Positions 1 to 11,930 of a stretch of DNA of 64,000 nucleotides are shown piece by piece (position 1 is the stretch's first letter; each line of letters opens with the position of its first letter). Source of the DNA: Hemileia vastatrix (Eukaryota > Basidiomycota > Pucciniomycetes > Pucciniales > Zaghouaniaceae); NCBI GenBank assembly GCA_030280995.1, contig JASXTE010000015.1, positions 18,552,001 to 18,616,000 of the forward strand. Direction: 5' to 3'. The translations under genes were made by a program, and so were the position numbers. The notes below the pieces were generated by a model. It was not told the DNA's origin and ran no database searches. It saw only the letters and a list, made by a program, of their open reading frames with translations.

Positions 1-620
1 CTAAACTTAGTGAAAGTTAAATTTATATAATAAATCGGAAATCGAAACACTTAAGAATCTTAGCATATGAATAAAGTATAAAATTATTTGAAATTATTGC
101 CATATAAAATCCAATAACCAAGTACCAAAGTCACAATTTTTTTAAAGTATTTTACAGATTTGTACAAGTTTACGTACTGTAAACATCATTCAATAGTAAT
201 TGATGAACACTTTCCACTGAGATAACTAAGTTGAAAAAGAAAATAGATAATGGATATATGTTTCTAACTTGAGCTATTATTGAATAGGAACAGTCAAAAA
301 AAATATAGCAGGATTAATCAGGGTATTTTTTACATTGATGTAAAGCTTGGTTGATAAAATAGTAAAAACCTTTAAATCAGGACTAAAAAAAATAATCAAA
401 TCAAAGAGGAATATTAGGAATAGGTGTTATAAAAATTATAACCAATATCTTAGAAATATTAAGGGAAATAAATTACTGGTAATTGGGAAAAATATTGTAC
501 TCTTTTACCTTAAAATGGAAATATCAACTACTCATAATATACTCAAAAAAACTACCAATAGCTAAAGGTTTCCCTCTTTACCAAAAGACAATGGTAAGGA
601 ATATGTAGACAATTAAATCC
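1..620. other. AT-rich flank without recognisable gene
   Basis: Strongly AT-rich sequence with short homopolymer runs. The only long open frame (347-565, 72 codons) is lysine/asparagine-rich, as expected from chance translation of AT-rich DNA, and has no motif, intron signal or neighbour to support it. I see no gene here. Confidence 0.6.
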
Positions 621-635
621 ATCAAACTGTTTTGA

Positions 636-3535
636 GTAAAGTGTCCAGCACAAGTTCAGCTGAACTTGTGCTGGACACTTTTATGAGGAAAACCTCACTT
701 CTCTTAATAAAACATGCACCTTACCAACTTTAAATTAGAAAAGTGTCCAGCATAAGTTCGGCTGAACTTGTGCTGGACACTTTGTCCAAGAACAGTGACT
801 AAAAGTTGAAAGGAAAACCAAAAATCAATAGGCTATAAAAGCAATTTAATTGATGGCATCAATATTTTTTTTGGTAAAAGTGTCCAGCTCAAGTTTGGCC
901 GAACATATGCTGGACACTTTTATAATTTGAAGTTGGTAAGGTGTATGCTTTTTTAAGAGAAGTGAGGTGTTCCTCATAAAAGTGTCCAGCACAAGTTCGG
1001 CCGAACTTGTGCTGGACACTTTTACCAAAAAAAAAAAATTGATGCCATCAAATATCTTCATTTTATAGCCTAATTTTTTTTAATTTCCTTGAAGTTATAG
1101 GTTACTGTCCATGACCAAAGTGTCAAGCACAAGTTTGGCCAAACTTATGCTTGACACTTTTATAATTTGAAGTTGGTAAGGTGCATGTTTTTTTAAGAGA
1201 AGTGAGGATTTCCTTATAAAAGTGTCCAGCACAAGTTTGGCCAAACTTGTGCTGGAAACTTTTACCAAAGACATTAGATAGCATCAATTATTTTCATTAT
1301 ATGGGCTATTTTTATAGGTTTTACTTCAATTTTTAGTCACTGTTCTTGGCCAAAGTGTCCAGCACAAGTTCGGCTGAACTTATGCTGGACACTTTTCTAA
1401 TTTGAAGTTGGTAAGGTGCATGTTTTTTTAAGAGAAGTGAGGTTTTTCTCATATATGTGTCCAGCACAAGCTTGGCTGAACTTGTGCTGGACACTTTTAC
1501 CAAAAAAAAATAGATGCCATCAAATATCTTCATTTTCTAGCCTAATTTTTTTAATTTCCTTGAAGTAATAAGTTACTGTCCATGACCAAAGTGTCCAGCA
1601 CAAGTTTGGCCGAACTTGTGCTGGACACTTTTATAAGGAACACCTCACTTCTCTTAAAAAAACATACACCTTACCAACTTCAAATTGGAAAAGTGTCCAG
1701 CATAAGTTTGGCCAAGCTTTTTCTGGACAATCTGGCCAAGACAAATGACTAAAAATTGCAAGGAAAACCAAAAATAAATAGACTATAAAAGGAAGTTAAT
1801 TGATGGCATCAAATTTTTTTTCGGTAAATATGTCCAGCACAAGTTTGGCCAAACATATGCTGGACACTTTTATAATTTGAAGTTGGTAAGGTGTATGTTT
1901 TTTTAAGAGAAGTGAGATGTTCCTCATAAAAGTTTCCAGCACAAGTTTGGCCAAACTTGTGCTGGACACCTTTTCCAAAAAAAAAAAATAGATACCATCA
2001 AATATTTTCATTTTATAGCCTAATTTTTTAAGTAATAATTTACTGTCCATGAGCAAAGTGTCCAGCACAAGTTTGGCTGAAATTATGCTGGACACTTTTA
2101 TAATTTGAAGTTGGTAAGGTGCATGTTTTTTTAAGAGAAGTGAGGTTTTCCTTATAAATGTGTCCAGCATAAGTTTGGCCAAACAGGTGCTGGACACTTT
2201 GGTCATGGACAGTAACTTATTACTTCAAGTAAGTTAAAAAAAATTAAGCTATAACATGAACATATTTGATGGAATCTATTTTATTTTTTGGAAAAAGTGT
2301 CCAGCACAAGTTGGGCCAAACTTGTGCTGGACACTTTTATGAGGAACATCTCACTTCTCTTAAAAAAACATACACTTTACCAACTTCAAATTATAAAAGT
2401 GTCCAGAATAAGTTTGGCCAAACTTGTACTGGACATATTTACCAAGAAAAAATTTCATGCCATCAATTAACTTCCTTTTATAGCCTATTGATTTTTGGTT
2501 TTCCTTGCAATTTTTAGTCACTGTTCTTGGACAAAGTGTCCAGCACAAGTTCAGCCGAACTTATGCTGGACACTTCCAATTTATAGTTGGTAAGGTGCAT
2601 GTTTTATTAAGAGAAGTGAGGTGTTACTTATAAAAGTGTCCAGCACAAGTTCGGCCAAACTTGTGCTGGACACTTTGGTCATGGACAGTAACTTATTACT
2701 TCAAGGAAATTAAAAAAAATTAGGCTAGAAAATTAAGATATTTGATGGCATCTATTTTTTTTTTTTTTTGGTAAAAGTGTCCAGCACAAGTTCGGCCAAA
2801 CTTGTGCTGGAGACTTTTATGAGGAACACCTCACTTCTCTTATAAAAACATGCACTTTACCAACTTCAAATTATAAAAGTGTCCAGCATAAGTTCGGCCA
2901 AACTTGTGCTGGACATATTTACCAAAAAACAATTTGATTCCATCAATTATCTTAATTACATGGGCCATTTTTTTTTTTATTTTCCTTGCAATTTTTAGTC
3001 ACTTGTCTTGGCCAGAGTGTCCAGCACAATTTCGGCTGGACTTATGCTGGACACTTTTCCAATTTGAAGTTGGTAAGGTGCATGTTTTATTAAGAGAAGT
3101 GAGGTGTTCCTTATAAAAGGGTCCAGCACAAGTTGGGCTGAACTTGTGCTGGACACTCTGGTCATGGACAGTAACTTATTACTTCAAGGAAATTAAAAAA
3201 AATTAGGCTATAAAATGAAGATATTTGATGGCATCAATTTTTTTTTTGTAAAAGTGTCCAGCACAAGTTTGGCTGAACTTGTGCTGGACACTTTTAAGAG
3301 GAACACCTCACTTCTCTTAAAAAAAAATACACCTTACCAACTTCAAATCGGAATAGTGTCCAACATAAGCTTGGCTGAACTTGTGCTGGACACTTTTACT
3401 AAAAAACAATTTGATGCCATCAATTTTCTTAATCATATGGGCCATTTTTTATGGTTTTCCTTGCAATTTTTAGTCACTGGTCTTGGCCAAAGTGTCCAGC
3501 ACAAGTTCGGCCAAACTTGTACTGGACACATAGCA
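636..3535. repeat. Satellite of ~25 palindromes with two alternating spacers
   Basis: About 25 near-perfect inverted repeats of ~42 bp, with arms like GTGTCCAGCACAAGTT and centres TTCGGCCGAA, TTTGGCCAAA or TTCAGCTGAA. They start near 638, 740, 878, 980, 1118, 1219, 1352, 1456, 1590, 1692, 1829, 1929, 2057, 2157, 2296, 2396, 2535, 2634, 2776, 2877, 3017, 3117, 3252, 3355 and 3489. Start-to-start spacing alternates between ~100 and ~138 bp, giving a ~238-bp period with two palindromes. The short spacer (containing ACCTCACTTCTCTT) and the long spacer (containing TTGATGGCATCAA) each occur in both orientations. Short frames here just translate the palindromes. The function is unknown. Confidence 0.93.
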
Positions 3536-4256
3536 CAATACTTAAATTCTACTGAATTATGTTTATCAATTACATGTTATTAAAGCCTCTTTTATTTTTT
3601 AAGGCATGAAAACCAGATATAAATTGATAATTTTTTGGTTTTTAATGATTAATAATTTTCAATTATTGTTGTGAAAAGTGAAGTTTAAAAAAAATTTTTT
3701 TTAAGATCCTTGTGTAAATGAATTCCCATCGGTTGAATGCTTTAATTTTTTGTATTTATTTTGTTTATTAACTATGGTTATGGATTATTGAGTGCCTTAA
3801 ATGATGTTTCTTTTTTGGTGAGGGATGGTGTTCACTTTCATAAATTTTTCACATGTGCATTTTTATACTTATCATTGGTGGCATTTAGCCAATAAAAATA
3901 TTGAAAAACAGGTATTTTAAATTTAAATTTAGAGTCTAATTCTATTCTTGTTTTAGGCTTTAATTTGATCTTGTCGTAAGTATCTGAGAAGAGATTCAAG
4001 TTCATTTATTGTGCATGAAAAAAATGTCACATTTATTTAATCAGAACGTTTATCATGTCTTAAAGTTTTACAAAAATATATATCTGTTTTTCTATCCTCA
4101 ATAATATTAAAATTGTTAATTCTTTTGCTCTCATTAATCTTATACATCAATTGGAATTTCATATAAGAAATAATAATAATGTTATATTTAAATTATGATT
4201 AATATAACTCTATATACATGGTTACCAATGGGGTAAAAAATTTAAGGTGCTGCTGC
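3536..4256. other. AT-rich spacer without recognisable gene
   Basis: AT-rich sequence between the palindrome satellite and the CACTA locus. I found no coding frame, tRNA-like cloverleaf or repeat. It could contain the 3' end of the CACTA element, but I could not identify a CACTA terminal repeat by eye. Confidence 0.5.
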
Positions 4257-5960
4257 TCAATCTAGTGCTTCATTAACTTTGGCGAAATCTATATCTTCTT
4301 GAACATCAAGTAACTCTCTCTCATTAACTGACAAATTTGCTAAATATCCAGGTGAATAGCGGTTTTTTGGCATAATTTTGGGCACATTCAAGATACCATC
4401 TGTTGAAGCTGTCTTTTTAGTTGAGTGATCATAAAGTTTCTTCATTGAAGCCTTTTCAACATTTGAATGGGCCATCTTTTTAGTCAAGTTGTCCATTTTA
4501 TCTAAAATTTCATTGAGTTTCGGATTTCTCCACCCAGGAACTACTCTTTTTAAGAAAATTCTCTTCTGGATTGGTTGGGGCTTCTTCTAAATCATACATG
4601 AGACTTGTACCATGAAAAATTGCTACAAAGCCTGGCTGATCAAAGCACTTTTTTCTTGCAATGTTGTAGCAGTTTTTTAAAATCTAAAATCAAATCAAAT
4701 TAGTAATAGACTTTCTTGAGTTATTATGCTTTGAATAAATACCTTTGTTTGATAACGCTTTATCTGTGCTCTTGATCTCTTTTCCTTTATACTTGCCTAA
4801 ATCACCTCACAGTTTTGACCAGCCACCTTTCGAATCTCCTTTCCCTTGTTGACCACCCATTTCTCGACGATGATTGGTGTAAACCTGAGTTTTGCTGAAT
4901 CAATATTTTTCAATGTTGAGAGCCACTTAGTACAATGGTCTGATACTACACTCCCCATTACTTGATTCCATAGTGACTCAGAAAAATTTTGACAGTTCCA
5001 ATCAAAAGCGAGTTGACAAAATCCTTTCTCTTGAAGCTCTCGTTCCAAATGTTGTTTTACAGAGATCGGTACAGCAGCTCCTCCCTTTAGTCCTTGGGGC
5101 TCAGGTGTTGAAATAAAAGTTGGTAGATGAATTTTGGAACGTAAGAATATAGCAGTATTTGTTGAAATAAATTGACAATCAGCAGCTGAAGTTGCCTGTG
5201 GTGCGTTTTGAACCTGTTTTAATGCTTTTTCAATTGTCAATAGCTTTTACTTATGCCAATTTTTCCAATCTGTAAGTCCTTCATTTGTTGGGCCTATAGG
5301 AAACTCAGATACATTAATGGGTACACCAAGACAGAACTTCAAAAAGTGATAGATTTTTTGGTTAATAGAATCTGAGTTTACTTGGTAAATCAAACCTCGT
5401 AACTATGCTTCTAACCATTTGCAAGTTTTGGTCATTTTGAAGTGACTCAGCATCAAGTATTCTGCGCTGATCAGTAGCTCAAATTATAAGAGAGGGATTA
5501 ACTGCAAATTTTTGAAAATAAAAATTGGTAAACCTATTTTAAAACATAAAAGCATGTTGAAAAAGTTTACTCACCAGGTCCACTGGTACTGCCTGCTGGG
5601 TTAGTAGAAGTGGATCCCCCACCGCTTCCAAGAAACTGATTCAACAAAATACTAGCCCATTCATTACCTACACTTTCTTCTTCCTGCTAAAAATTTTCAG
5701 GTGCGGATTGACCATCTGTATTTGTGTTATTAGAAGAGCAATCAGTTGATCAAATTTGGGGATCTGATGAAGACTGAGGAGGAGGTTAGGGTTTACCTGG
5801 ATTTTCACTAGGTCTTTTAGGGGGAGCAGGACCCGATGGAGGCATTCTAGGATTTTTAGGGGGAAATTTATTTTTCAATCCAACATTACTTTCTAATGGA
5901 GGATCAACCTGCATGGAATCACCAGTATTAGAAATTCTGTGCTTTATAAAAAATAAAAAA
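4257..5960 (-). pseudogene. Eroded accessory gene of the CACTA locus, rust-type hypothetical family
   Basis: Minus-strand coding remnants downstream of the TNP2 gene. An upstream proline/serine-rich exon (about 5960-5575) ends on a GTGAGT donor. The next part contains ATDQRRILDAESLQNDQN, then LGVPINVSEFPIGPTNEG, then 5240-4797 with a block around FDWN...SLWNQV. The last exon ends in GYLANLSVNERELLDVQEDI near 4257. The frame is broken by stops near 5787, 5751 and 5688 and in the sequence around 5490, 5245 and 4795, and by at least two frameshifts (about 5380 and 4555). The W-R-N...EILDKMD and W-NQV blocks match the plus-strand gene at 44632-45727, so both look like one family. I recall such hypothetical proteins as abundant in rusts. 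The function is unknown. Confidence 0.55.
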
Positions 5961-6379
5961 ATAAGAATTATTAACTTTCAGAATATAGACAAGATAATAT
6001 TAAAGAGAAATCAGTTATACATTTTAATTGTGAGTTTAATGAATAAAATATTCAAGCAAAAAAATTAGTGGAAAACTCAGTTTTATTGGCTTGAAAAATA
6101 TGGTCCTTAGATTTTTCAACCCTGGTTCTGAACTATTTATAATATTTTTCAAGTATAGGTAGACTTTTTTTAGTACATTGAATTCCTTTTAGTTGGAATT
6201 ACATTTACAATAAAATGTCACTCATTAATAGCAGGGTTTCTAAACCGTAATGAATGCCTTTTTTATTGTTTTCTTAAACAATTAGGCAAAATCTCAAAAA
6301 GTTTTATTTAATAATCTTGCATCTAGCTGTTCCAAAGATCTATTACAAACTTTCCAAATCCTCCAAATTCTTACTAATC

Positions 6380-9300
6380 CTAAATAATTTCAACCATATT
6401 AACAAAAATAAAATGTCCATTTTGTTTAATTTTTTACTTACTAGTGTCTGAAGTCCAACAGCAGTGATAACATTGTACTTTATTCCAAACATTCCCCTTT
6501 GGTGCTGTAAAGTGGCGGCATGTCCAATAATTGAATCTTGATTTATTACAATTTGTGTTGCTTTTTCTACTCTTACTAAACGGCAATGCACTTGTGGAAA
6601 CGCCTCATTGGGATCCTTTTTTGTATCTTCTGGTATAAACTCTTTAAATGGACTAACAATTAGATAGACTTTTTCATTATCGTCCTTTGAACTAAAAAGC
6701 TGATCAATATGCCCAAACTGACTATCTTTTCCAAAGTAGAATTCAATGGTAGAATTTCCAGGATTCTGGTCATGAGTCGTATAACGCTTTCCATGGACCA
6801 ATATGCTTGCTACATTTTCAACTACCCTGTCTCCTACCTTCTCTGATGGTAACAAAGCCCGTTTAGATGTCTCTTTTCTTAAGCCTGCCCTTACCCATTT
6901 TGTAAATAATGCCTCAGTTAAATGGAAATGTCTTTTTTTTGTATCTTACTCAATTTTTTTAATATTAGATCCATACTGAGCATCATCTTCAGCTTCACCT
7001 AGTTCCAATACCCTAGACTTCCGACGCCAGTGCTTGAGCATGGTCCATGGTATTTCTTCTATGTTCAATAAAAAAAATTAGCTCATTTGCATTTTTAAGC
7101 ACCCAATTACCAAACTAAATACCTGGATGGTGATTGTTTAGAATTTCCGATAATATACCATTAACTCTTTCAGCAGCCCCAGTAGCCATACCTACGGGTG
7201 GACCAAAACGTTTAATAATTTCTGGAAGATGTTGAGTGAAATGAAGATTTGGCTTAAAGCTGATATTTTTCCAACCTTCTTCCAAGAAGTTACAATACTC
7301 CAATATCAGTTGTTTTAATTCATCAACTTCATCGGCAGACACATTTTTTAAAGTCAAAAAGTTGGTAATTGAACTTAAAGTGGTGAGTGATTTGAGAAGA
7401 TAATATTCTCTAGTTTTGTGGTCTGACGTCATGGATGTCTTGGCTTGATTTAATTTTTCTACCCAAAGGGGGATAAGTGACAAAGGAAAGTAAACACTAT
7501 AAAGTACATGCCACTCCGCAGCTTTGAGGGAAACTGACTTTTTAGATCCTACATGTTTTGGCACTTGTGAAATCCAGGAACGTTTATTTGTTTGATCTAT
7601 CACATTCCACACTGCCTCTAGCTCAGTGGCTGACAATCGTGGATTCCTAGTTCTTTCACTTTCTTTCTCTTTGCCCTTCTTTTTATCTTCCTTACTTCTA
7701 ATAGTCTCAACAGATGAATTAGAATTTTCACTTTTGGATATACTGATACTTTTTTGCCTTAAGTTATAGGTTGAATTTAGACTTCCACTTTCAGAAGCAT
7801 GTTCGGAGCCAAACTCTAAGGTTTGAAAGTGATGTTCAGAGCTTGATGACTTTGTCTGGCTGTTTGATCCTTCCAATTCAGCTCCTCCACTATCCATTCT
7901 AAGATATGTTTGTGACCGTCTCATTGTACTTGTATATTGTAGTATTTTTTTGCCATCCCACTGGTTCAATATTATTGGCATCAGTGCTGATTAAGCTGCT
8001 TCTAAGTTTTTTATATTGCCTGTTTAGAAATATATCAGAACGTGCATCATCATCTTCTCTTCTTACGTGCCAATTTTTTTCCTTTGTCAGCTTTTTTTCT
8101 AGTTCCATTGCGGCATTTCGTATTAGATAAAAAGTTAGACTGTGATCTTTAAGATTTCCAAGCATGTGTGAATGCATCAATTCAATTGAGCAATATTCAG
8201 TAGGTTGCCAATATACAAGGTTATTTAGCTTGCTCCATCAAACCCCATGACTCCTAACAATAGATACCCGCTCCCAATGTGACTGACACTTTTTCCACTT
8301 CTCTGCCCAGTGCATATGATCCTCATGAGTACGTAAGGTAAATTTTTTGACTTGATGCTCACCAATTTCATCTTTTGAAATATGACAGACAGAGAAAAAC
8401 TTAGTGGCTGAGTTACTTGCAAAACCAGAAATCTTTTGCATTGCTGGAATGTCTCCTATTAAAGAGAATAATGCAGCCCTTATTTTTCAGCCTTGTGGAT
8501 AGTGAGGTGTTTTTTCAATAAATATGCCATCCCATAGAGTCTTTAGTTTATCGACAAGAGGCTTCAGAAGATGATTTATTTGTTCACTTGTTGGCTCAGT
8601 TGGACCAGGAATAATAGCATACAAAAATAGATTTTTGGTTTTGTATCAATCTTCTGTAGGCAAGTTCATACACACCAACAAGATATTACCCACAGATTTC
8701 TGTTGACCTCCAATACGATTGCCACCCGGCCTAAACCAGTCAGCATATAAACTAAACATTAAATTACCTCGTGTTTTTGTATATCCATCGACACTTCTAT
8801 TTTGAGTCGTAGAAATATCTGGAAAATTTTTCCATACAAAAACATCATATACATCTTTCATGACATCCCTTTCCATGTTTTCTAGAAAATAATTTTTTTT
8901 CTCAATCAGTGTCTCGAATTTAATTAGTTTAAACTTTCCTGAAAGCCATTCAACCAAAATGTTGTGATGAAATGTTTTACAAGGATGGTAGATTGCTTCT
9001 TCTTGTTTGCACTTAGCCAAATACAAATTTTCATCACAATTGACAGTTTCTTCTCTCTGTCCTAAATCTTTCAAATAGTGCTTTGAGGATGAATAAAAAG
9101 GTTGAGTACAAGATAAGATTGATGGTTGGTCTTTAGGGATATACTCATAAAGAGCAAAGCACTTAGCACAGCATGTCTTGGTGAAAAATAATGGATTGAG
9201 TTGCGATCAACTAAAAACTGTCTCTATAGAAAGGGGAATCAGGCTGATGATTCTGCTAGCATCTAGTTTACCTACGTCACTAAGAAGTTTGAGTTTTTTG

Positions 9301-9740
9301 ACTTCATCATGCAAAAATTCAGCACAACCTTCTTTGCTTAAATGATGGATAAGAGAAAGTTTTGCTACTTGCCACATTATCTTTTGGCTATAAAGCTCTT
9401 CCAAATTCAAATTGTTTGACCGTGGTAAATATTGAATTGTTTCCAAAACAGGCTGCCCCTAAGAAAAGAAAAAAAATAGAGATTAATTGAAACATAATTT
9501 CTCTTTATTTACCAAATATTGATGTCTTACAAGATCTTGGATGTTGGATCCTAAGTTAGGTGAAGCGCTGGATGTACCAACCATCTGTGCTTTGAAATTT
9601 CTTTCCTCTTCATGTTTGGAGTATGACTGAGATGTTTTGAAAGCTACACCAACTTCAAAGCTTCCCAATGAGGTCTGATGCTTTCTTGATGAACATCCAA
9701 GCTCTTCACATTTACAAACGCAAAAAAATGGTGGCATTTT
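6380..9740 (-). pseudogene. CACTA-type TNP2 transposase, interrupted by in-frame stops
   Basis: DNA transposase of the TNP2 family in its basidiomycete form. From the N-terminus (near 9738, MPPFFCVCKCEELGC): an N-terminal Cys block; the CCAKCFALYEYIPKDQP cysteine block (~9140); a catalytic-region block containing SLYADWFRPGGN (~8740); NLFLYAIIPGPTEPTSEQIN (~8610); the GFASNSA block (~8410); YWQPTEYCSIELMHSHMLG (~8170); HLPEIIKRFGPPVG and ERVNGIL (~7170); and a C-terminal beta-rich part (6855-6442). Introns fit GT-AG at 9459-9530, 7059-7122 and from 6441. Lesions: TGA at 9207, 8646, 8487 and 8238, TAA at 6946, and a frameshift in an A-run near 7930. The transposase would have bound the element's terminal repeats and cut them in the nucleus; this copy cannot be translated through. 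Confidence 0.85.
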
Positions 9741-9839
9741 AAGACTTCTGGATATAAGAAATATGTTACTGGATGGTAGCAATTTAACAAACTATTTATT
9801 TATTGTGAAGCGCTTACTAAAATAATTTAATTTTTACAT

Positions 9840-11173
9840 TGTGGTACGCGCCTTGCAGGAAGCGTGATTTTAGACCAATCATCGTGCGTAGTCCGGGAAG
9901 AACAAAGGGGAGCTAGCGCAGCAGGAAATGTTAAAATATAATATGTATTTGCGTGTTTCAAGGAACAAAGGAAATGGAAGCGCGGAAAAAGATTGAGGGT
10001 CTGTGCGCTCGTATTTTGTAGCAAAATGTGCCGCACAATGGGGAATTGTGTGTTATTGATTTAGGACCATAAAGCACTAAACAATATGGATTTGGGCTTT
10101 CCAAAAAAAGTATGTGTTACGCATTAAGAAGAAAGTCATGGATTAAGGACGACTCAAGTGCATGGTATGCTGTACCGCGGCCAGTTGGGAAACTTACTGA
10201 GACAAGTAATAAAGAAGGCTAACTAGTAAAGCGAGCTGTCAGAACTACGAACCTAGTATTAAAGCAAAGAGAGTGGGGACTCAATCATAAAACTACCCAA
10301 GAGTTAAGGCAACTAGACGCAGCGTTAGGATAAGTCAAACCTGGAACTAGCGCTGAAACAAAACAAGGTATAGTTAAAAGCGCATATGTGGAGAGTCAGT
10401 GAAACAAGTTAATACTAGTGTTAGTAGTTATAGGGTCTGATTTAGGCGCTGTAGTTGTTGCAAGCAGTGTAAGTAGCATACTAATAAATTAGTTATTGTT
10501 TTACTAATGTGGCGCTAGAGTCAGCGCTGGAGATCCATTAGGGAACTGTGTCTTGAGTGCCGGAAGAATATAAAAGGAGGACTATTAGATAGGGACAAGA
10601 GGAGAACTGGTTGATCTATCTATTTTGTTAATAAAATGAGAAAAATCGCATTAGTTGTCATTTTAAAAAGCAGATCATAAAGAAAATCAATATAGAGATA
10701 TAAGTCTAGCTATAGTCATAGTACCCAGTATAGGATATTAGATCATTTGTGGTTAATTGTTGAGAGAATATTAAAAGATATTTTCTGAGTCTTTAGAGTT
10801 TGTGCGTCTGTGTGTGTATTTCTATAGTATAGTGAAAGAGCGCATCATAGAGAGAATATATAGATTCAGTGGGATTAACTATTATTAGAGATATTTTATT
10901 ACTATAATAAGGCAAATTCAAAGAGAGCGCTTCAAGAGGGAGTAGCTGTGGATAATAGCGCTTGTTAAGAATAGAAATATCCGGATAGTAGTGCTTGTTT
11001 CCTTATATTTAACTCATCTCAACTTATAAACTTTCTAGTCAAATATTAGTGTTACACATTATTACACTGTCTTTAAAAAATAAGAGTGGCAGGCACTTCT
11101 TTTTATAAATTAAAAAGGAGAACCAACCCATCTCGCATTGTGTCTACTGCTTAGTACTTTAGAACTGTCTACA
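9840..11173 (+). repeat. 5' LTR of element C
   Basis: 1334 bp, nearly identical by eye to 42322-43656, with scattered substitutions. It starts TGTGGTAC and ends TCTACA. A TATAAAAGGAGGAC stretch near 10570 is a plausible TATA-box region, as it sits well inside the LTR and is conserved in the 3' copy (~43053). Short open frames inside are not genes. Confidence 0.9.
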
Positions 11174-11175
11174 AT

Positions 11176-11193
11176 TGGTGTCCCAACAGTGGC
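11176..11193 (+). other. Primer binding site of element C
   Basis: TGGTGTCCCAACAGTGGC begins two bases after the LTR end, the usual place and TGG start for a tRNA-primed PBS. I did not identify the tRNA. Confidence 0.7.
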
Positions 11194-11288
11194 ATAATTG
11201 TAACTAGTGTTTTTGATTAGATTGTTTGTTTTTTTTAGGGTTTCATCAAGAGGACGTAATCAAGCCGGCGCTTCAGCGGAAGAGTCGT
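11194..11288 (+). other. Element C leader, cut by insertion of element A
   Basis: Noncoding leader of C up to the insertion site. The last four bases (tcgt, 11285-11288) are repeated at 33169-33172 after element A, forming its target site duplication. The leader resumes at 33173 and reaches the C gag start at 33307. Confidence 0.85.
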
Positions 11289-11754
11289 TGTGGTAGCCTA
11301 AAGTTTAGTACGGCACCTAAATACGTAAATGGAGTTATTACGGCGTGCAAGATTGGCGTTATTATTTTTTTTATATATAAAAGGGTTTTATTTAATTTAT
11401 TTGAGTTTTAAATATGAAGAAATTGGTCACGAGCGAATGCCTACACGAAAACAATTTATTTTACAGAGAAAACTTATTTTTATGGTCTGAAGAGTTTATA
11501 AGTATCAATTCGAGTCACTAAAGAACCTTGGGAAATTTTCCCAGAATTTTTACTATTTTTCTTATATTTTTAAATGAATTTTAAAGTTTTATAGAAATAT
11601 TTACGTTTTCAGAAATTACTTAACTTCGATGAATTTTCACGGGGTAATTAGAGCTGCGCAGACTACGAAAATTAGTTTGGAATTTAAAGGGGAAGTAGCT
11701 CTATTATGTGTAATTTTTCTAGATTTTTTATTATAGTTTTAAGGTTCTAATTGA

Positions 11755-11930
11755 GTCCGGAAGTCCGGACGGACTCCGCTTTGACTCCGTATGGACTCCG
11801 CTTTGACTCCGTACGGACTCCGTTCGGACTCCGCTTTGACTCCGTACGGACTCCGTTCGGACTCCGCTTCGGCTCCGTACGGACTCCGTACGGGCTCCGG
11901 ATTGACTCTGGAAGAGCTCTGGAGGGGAAA
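11755..11930 (+). repeat. Tandem ~10-bp repeat in the A-family LTR
   Basis: Runs of GGACTCCGTAC, GGACTCCGTTC and TGACTCCGCTT, many with a TCCGTACGGA palindrome. The same array is shorter in the 3' LTR (about 32452-32590) and much shorter in A' (about 60176-60262), so copy number varies between LTRs of one family. It is CpG-dense compared with its surroundings. Confidence 0.88.

Noticed and set aside
347..565. 72-codon open frame
   Set aside because: Lysine/asparagine-rich chance frame in AT-rich DNA without motif or support.
636..3535. Regularly spaced repeats that could suggest a CRISPR array or real small genes (60-136 codons)
   Set aside because: The repeats are palindromes with inverted, near-identical spacers in a eukaryotic sequence; CRISPR spacers would be unique. 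The frames are translations of the palindromes and their spacers.
8238..9209. UGA recoded as arginine
   Set aside because: TNP2 also has a TAA and a frameshift, copy A' has CGA where A has TGA, and TAA/TAG stops occur in C and D. Decay at CpG explains the pattern more simply.
9835..9839. Five-base target duplication for element C
   Set aside because: Left tacat and right acgtc do not match. Only a 4-base acat/acgt near match remains, which I do not count as proof.
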